A stretch of DNA of 26,119 nt, taken from the NCBI GenBank assembly GCA_900542675.1, contig UQOT01000019.1:1-26119 (forward strand), in the 5' to 3' direction. This stretch comes from an uncultured Eubacteriales bacterium (GTDB lineage Bacteria > Bacillota > Clostridia > Monoglobales > Monoglobaceae). Under the pieces are notes generated by a model. It ran no database searches. It had not been told where the DNA came from and worked only from the letters and a program-made list of their open reading frames with translations. Positions 23,734 through 26,119 of the stretch are shown piece by piece. Position 1 is the first letter of the stretch. Each line of letters starts with the position of its first letter. A program made the translations under genes and the position numbers.

Positions 23734-23913
23734 TGCTTTAAACTCATCTTTTAATCTATACGCAATTAAATCAACAACATAATTAGGAGGCACACGCAGA
23801 CCACGTCCCCAGCTCTCCCACGTGCGCAGTGGAATATTTAATAGTTCGCTGAATTTACGCTGTGACAATCCGCTTTTTTTGCGTATTTCAATTATCTCAT
23901 TAAAACTCGCCAT
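23716..23913 (-). CDS. Small XRE-family DNA-binding protein
   Basis: 65 aa, MASFNEIIEIRKKSGLSQRK at the start. The helix-turn-helix spans residues about 16-43 (LSQRKFSELLNIPLRTWESW with GRGLRVPP after it), the pattern of Cro/C1-type repressors and of small antitoxin-like regulators. There is no dimerisation or RecA-cleavage domain, so it is not a full CI repressor. AGAAGG on the minus strand is 8 nt from ATG. Its promoter overlaps a divergent plus-strand promoter for an RNA at 23963-24035, suggesting joint control. No toxin partner is seen next to it. Confidence 0.75.
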   Translation of the reverse strand: MASFNEIIEIRKKSGLSQRKFSELLNIPLRTWESWGRGLRVPPNYVVDLIAYRLKDEFKAQKAEP

Positions 23914-23928
23914 AGCTTAAACCTTCTC

Positions 23929-23957
23929 TTGACTTTTTCTCTTGCCTGTGATATTAT
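23929..23957 (+). promoter_or_regulatory. Strong rightward promoter with overlapping leftward -10
   Basis: Plus strand: TTGACT (23929-23934), 17-bp spacer, TATTAT (23952-23957) with TGA directly before it, an extended -10. On the minus strand the same site reads TATAAT (23958-23953), placed properly for the XRE gene, though its -35 is weak. The two promoters are back to back and share the AT core. Confidence 0.6.
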
Positions 23958-23962
23958 AAACA

Positions 23963-24035
23963 AAACAGGCGGCGGCAAGTACCGCCCGTTTGTTTTCCCA
24001 GTTTAGCCTGCTATTCAGCGGGCTTTTCTTTTTTT
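23963..24035 (+). ncRNA. Candidate small RNA of about 72 nt divergent from the XRE gene
   Basis: Predicted start near 23963. A hairpin at the 5' end pairs AAACAGGCGG (23963-23972) with CCGCCCGTTT (23982-23991), one A-C mismatch. A second hairpin, AGCCTGCT/AGCGGGCT (24005-24024), is followed by TTTTCTTTTTTT (24024-24035), a strong intrinsic terminator. No reading frame with a ribosome site fits in the 72 nt, so it is most likely an untranslated RNA. Its 3' end is antisense to the end of the minus-strand frame 24011-24136. Confidence 0.5.
24005..24035 (+). terminator. Intrinsic terminator of the 23963-24035 RNA
   Basis: 8-bp stem AGCCTGCT/AGCGGGCT with one G-U pair, ATTC loop and a run of T bases broken by one C. 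Confidence 0.65.
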
Positions 24036-24136
24036 GCCATTTCTCTTACTTCATCTACCGACTGTTTAACTTCTTCCATATTTTTGCAGCCTGCGAATTT
24101 GTCAGCAATGTATGGTATGTCAAGGCAATTATACAA
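24011..24136 (-). pseudogene. Short minus-strand coding remnant
   Basis: On the minus strand a frame from TTG at 24136 to TAG at 24011 gives 41 residues, with IPYIADKFAGCKNMEEVKQS and VDEVREMAKKEKPAE. The composition is that of a real helical protein C-terminus. No ribosome site lies before the TTG; the internal ATG (24079) is only weakly supported. It could be a stub of a phage gene cut by rearrangement at the prophage end. Function unknown; low confidence. Confidence 0.3.
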
Positions 24137-24145
24137 AAAATATTA

Positions 24146-24171
24146 CACAAAGTATAAAGATATATTTTGTG
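24146..24171. repeat. Inverted repeat upstream of the minus-strand remnant
   Basis: CACAAAGTAT (24146-24155) and ATATTTTGTG (24162-24171) are complementary at 9 of 10 positions around a 6-nt centre. It lies just upstream, on the minus strand, of a TATAAT (24133-24128 region) and could be an operator. No gene is visible at 24172-24342 otherwise. Confidence 0.35.
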
Positions 24172-24342
24172 CAATGTTTTGGCAATTTCGGTCCAAGCGT
24201 CTACATAATACGCAGCACAAATTTGCGAGAGAGCCTTGAATTTTTAGACATTAATTCTGCATTGCAAATTGAGAATGCCGCAAAACAAACCCCACCAAGG
24301 AACCGCTGAAGTTGTGCTCGGGGTGGCGCCTCCAATTCTATT

Positions 24343-24364
24343 GATAACATTGATGTATGTTATC
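24343..24364. repeat. Perfect inverted repeat near the prophage right end
   Basis: GATAACAT (24343-24350) and ATGTTATC (24357-24364) are perfect 8-bp arms around TGATGT. It may be an operator or part of a recombination site; nothing else in 24300-24372 suggests a gene. Confidence 0.4.
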
Positions 24365-24372
24365 TAAACCTA

Positions 24373-24406
24373 AAAAATTGCCGTCTTTATGGGCGGCAAT
24401 TTTTTA
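24373..24406. terminator. Bidirectional intrinsic terminator
   Basis: AAAAAATTGCCG (24373-24384) pairs perfectly with CGGCAATTTTTT (24395-24406) with a TCTTTATGGG loop region. Insulates the hicAB promoter from the upstream region. Confidence 0.8.
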
Positions 24407-24436
24407 TTAGCTTTTTTATAAAAAGTATGAAACCTC

Positions 24437-24465
24437 TTGGCACGTATTATTAATACGTGTATAAT
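24437..24465 (+). promoter_or_regulatory. hicAB promoter with palindromic operator in the spacer
   Basis: TTGGCA (24437-24442), exact 17-bp spacer, TATAAT (24460-24465). A perfect palindrome, CACGTATTA-T-TAATACGTG (24441-24459), fills the spacer and overlaps the -35, so a bound repressor would block polymerase. HicB antitoxins commonly repress their own operon, which fits. Confidence 0.7.
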
Positions 24466-24487
24466 ATATTGTTTGGAGGCTTAGAAA

Positions 24488-24671
24488 ATTACAGTTAGGG
24501 AGATGAGGAGGATATTAAATAGTGATGGTTGGTATGTTGTGGAGAATAGGGGCAGACATATTCAACTTGAACACGCTGTTAAAAAGGGTAAGGTAACAGT
24601 CCTTAACCATAATGGGGGATATTGCCAAAGGTACTTTGAACAGTATTTACAAACAAGCCGGATTAAAATAA
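24488..24671 (+). pseudogene. hicA: hicA toxin gene, frameshifted and lacking a normal start
   Basis: HicA toxins are small dsRBD-fold ribonucleases of about 60 aa. The first part reads TVREMRRILNSDGWYVVENR and GRHIQLEHAVKKGKVTVLNHN, a classic HicA with the active-site His in GRHIQLEH. At the GGGGG run 24614-24618 the frame breaks. With one G fewer it continues as GDIAKGTLNSIYKQAGLK and stops at 24671, giving the normal 60 aa. As sequenced, the frame runs on to a wrong end at 24685. The codon 8 nt after GGAGG (24475-24479) is ATT (24488), where ATG is expected; ATG 24503 is a less likely start. The toxin is probably dead, unless the extra G is an assembly error. Confidence 0.75.
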
Positions 24672-24691
24672 GATATATGAGGTGATTTATT

Positions 24692-24903
24692 ATGAAAGGT
24701 AAACGTATTTCGCAGTTTTTGAGCCGACAAACAGTGGTTTTAGTGTGTATTTCCCCAATTTACCGAGATGCATTACTGTCGGAGAAACTATTTCCGAATG
24801 TATGAGTAATGCAGAAGAAGCGTTGGGATTGCATTTATGGGGAATGGAAAAAGATAACGAAGAATATATTACTGACATAATTGCGTGCATAGCATTAAAA
24901 TAA
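24692..24903 (+). pseudogene. hicB: hicB antitoxin gene, frameshifted near the N-terminus
   Basis: AGGTGA (24680-24685) and ATG 24692 begin MKGKRIS, then the frame changes: from 24712 another frame reads AVFEPTNSGFSVYFPNLPRC, ITVGETISECMSNAEEALGL and HLWGMEKDNEE, a clear HicB partial RNase H-like domain. One base is missing near 24711. The restored 70-aa protein is short and its end (YITDIIACIALK) does not look like the usual DNA-binding tail. Without the fix the frame started at ATG 24692 stops early. Antitoxin and toxin are thus both broken, in the usual hicA-hicB order. Confidence 0.7.
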
Positions 24904-24930
24904 AAGCCTCCGCGGTGCGGTGGCTTTATT
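24893..24930. terminator. Terminator between hicB and the nitroreductase
   Basis: An imperfect stem, AAAGCC-T-CCGC with GCGG-T-GGCTTT, with A-rich and T-rich flanks, at the end of hicB. The nitroreductase on the other strand ends just beyond, so it probably serves both genes. Confidence 0.6.
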
Positions 24931-24933
24931 TTA

Positions 24934-25479
24934 TTATACCAAAACTTCGCTCATTGTGCGTTTGGGGACGTATATTGTGCCGTTTTGGTCTTCAAAATAT
25001 TTTACGTCGTCGCCGACTATGTCTACGGCTTTGCAGTTTTGAGCGGGGCGGCCGACAGCGAGGAGGTAGACAACCTCCATATCGGTGTCTATAATTTCGG
25101 TTAGTTTTTTGCGGTCGAGCGCGCCGAGCCAGCAGGTTCCCAGTCCGAGGTCAACGGCGGCAAGCATCATATTGGCGATTGCCGAGCCTGCCTCTGTTTC
25201 AAATGTCTTTTTAATGCCTGTATCGCCGAGAATTGCTATATAGCAGGTCGGGCGTTCGTTCTCTGCAGGCTCCCAGTCTGTAAGATAGCCTGCCCATTTG
25301 GTGCAGGGGTAGATTTCTGCAGCATTTCTTAAAATTTTGAATTTAAGAGGCTGTTTGTTCGCGCCGAACGCTGCGAGTCGTCCTGCGTCTATTATTGTCA
25401 TAAGCTCATCGTCTGTGACGGGCTCCTGTGTGAACTTTCGTATTGTGCGCCTTGATTTGATTGCGTCTATCGTATTCAT
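24934..25479 (-). CDS. Nitroreductase-family protein (likely host gene)
   Basis: 181 aa, usual for small FMN-dependent nitroreductases. FMN-contact motif SRRTIRKF at residues 9-16, an AAFGANKQPLKF segment (in which the family often has PSa.N.QPw), and GLGTCWLGAL at 112-121. These flavoenzymes reduce quinones, nitro compounds or flavins with NAD(P)H in the cytosol; the true substrate cannot be told. The minus-strand promoter is strong: TTGACA, 16-bp spacer, TATAAT, with AAGGAG before ATG. Composition and content unlike the phage late genes mark it as chromosome, so the prophage ends before here. Confidence 0.88.
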   Translation of the reverse strand: MNTIDAIKSRRTIRKFTQEPVTDDELMTIIDAGRLAAFGANKQPLKFKILRNAAEIYPCTKWAGYLTDWEPAENERPTCYIAILGDTGIKKTFETEAGSAIANMMLAAVDLGLGTCWLGALDRKKLTEIIDTDMEVVYLLAVGRPAQNCKAVDIVGDDVKYFEDQNGTIYVPKRTMSEVLV

Positions 25480-25512
25480 TTTTATCGCTCCTTTTACGCT
25501 TTGTTACTAATT

Positions 25513-25540
25513 ATTATAGCTTAAAATCCGCTTTTGTCAA
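25513..25540 (-). promoter_or_regulatory. Promoter of the nitroreductase gene
   Basis: Minus strand TTGACA (25540-25535), 16-bp spacer, TATAAT (25518-25513), a near-consensus sigma-A promoter. Confidence 0.75.
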
Positions 25541-25677
25541 TCGCGTTTTAAATGGTTCTGTAAAATATTGGCGCGGCAGTATTTAATTTGTTATAAGCGG
25601 TAACAGAAATTTAATATTTTCGGTCGCAATTTGTAGTATAATGTATCTTAAGAGTTATGTATAAAGAGGAAGAACAT

Positions 25678-26119
25678 ATGGCAGAGAAAATAAAATCCGA
25701 ATATATAACAATAAAGAAAACCGAATTTGAGAGCCGCGGCAGTGCGCCGGTGTATGTTGACACGGCGGAGGTGCTGCGCGATACGAAGAAAAACCAAACG
25801 GTAATGCGGCTTAAGATATACAATAACGGCTCAAAGACGGTTAAGTCGGCGTATTTTAATGCGGGGTGCTTTGACGAGAACCTCAATCTGTGCGTTCAGC
25901 TTAAGAATATACCCTACATAAATGCGGACGCGGGTGCGTATGCTTATTTCGGAGAGCATCAGCTCGTACGTGTGCCTGATATCACAAAGTCGGTGTTTGT
26001 TGAGGTGTCAAAGGTCTTGTTTGATGATGGGAGCGGCTGGGTCAACGAAAAACAAAAGCTCGACCGCGACATTGTGTCAGAGAGTGCAGTGGGCGAGGAC
26101 TGGAACAGACTGCGCTCAA
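25678..26119 (+). CDS. Hypothetical protein, start of gene only (likely host)
   Basis: Open from ATG 25678 to the window end (147 codons and one base), beginning MAEKIKSEYITIKKTEFESR. The region has a beta-rich look, with VMRLKIYNNGSKTVKSAYFN and LCVQLKNIPYINADAGAYAY. No family recognised. GAGGAA lies about 6 nt before ATG, and a TATAAT (25637-25642) upstream fits a promoter, with no clear -35. No phage feature is seen. Confidence 0.65.
   Translation, partial: MAEKIKSEYITIKKTEFESRGSAPVYVDTAEVLRDTKKNQTVMRLKIYNNGSKTVKSAYFNAGCFDENLNLCVQLKNIPYINADAGAYAYFGEHQLVRVPDITKSVFVEVSKVLFDDGSGWVNEKQKLDRDIVSESAVGEDWNRLRS

Noticed and set aside
24112..24309. Plus-strand open frame of 65 codons in the right flank
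   Set aside because: No ribosome site, and its sequence has no domain-like pattern; it overlaps an inverted repeat and a minus-strand promoter-like site.
24036..24930. Attachment site (attR)
   Set aside because: The right edge must be here, but no tRNA fragment or direct repeat partner is visible without the left end.
1..26119. tRNA or rRNA genes and CRISPR arrays
   Set aside because: No cloverleaf-like segment, rRNA motif or regularly spaced direct-repeat array was found; the only tandem repeat is the scaffold leader.

Overview
This window is the late half of a contractile-tailed (myovirus-like, PBSX/Xkd-type) prophage integrated in a Clostridia-type Firmicutes chromosome. That assignment rests on strong AGGAGG-type ribosome sites, tightly overlapping ATGA gene junctions, the gene order, and products typical of Clostridia: a DUF1492-like regulator pair, an SPP1-type portal and a small SPP1-type holin. 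No integrase, main repressor or replication gene is present, so the prophage must extend beyond the left edge. No gene identifies the genus.

Layout. (1) 64-1721: an ASCH-domain protein and two small sigma-region-4-like regulators, with an apparent free-standing structured RNA gene (about 1141-1276) between them. (2) 1808-6267: packaging and portal genes (TerS, TerL, small CxxC protein, SPP1-type portal, Mu F/SPP1 gp7-type minor head protein with an extra C-terminal domain). (3) 6273-6900: an AT-rich insert with a 60-aa gene, a frame-broken small gene, two intrinsic terminators and a repeat-rich leader. (4) 6907-10850: scaffold, major capsid protein, connector and neck genes. (5) 10843-16832: tail sheath, tail tube, a frameshifted tail-assembly chaperone pair, a 1135-aa tape measure and a LysM-type protein. 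(6) 16835-22977: baseplate plug, a baseplate hub fused to two cell-wall-hydrolase-like domains, spike, gp25-like wedge, baseplate J, XkdU-like protein and tail fibre. (7) 23007-23699: a membrane protein, the holin and a 36-codon coding remnant. No dedicated endolysin is visible.

The right flank (23705-24930) holds a minus-strand XRE regulator whose promoter overlaps a divergent promoter for a roughly 72-nt RNA. It also holds several inverted repeats and a decayed hicAB toxin-antitoxin operon with a palindromic operator inside its promoter. From 24934 on, a nitroreductase (minus) and the start of an unrelated gene (plus) look like host chromosome. The attachment site should lie between about 24036 and 24930, but it cannot be located without the left end.

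How the parts work together: the two regulators probably switch on the rightward late operon. TerS/TerL load DNA through the portal into a capsid built on the scaffold. The chaperone pair and tape measure direct tail assembly, and the baseplate hub carries the peptidoglycan-cutting activity for DNA entry. Large structural genes are intact, while three small accessory genes each have a single-base frame defect. This fits decay of accessory genes, or homopolymer and indel errors in the sequence.
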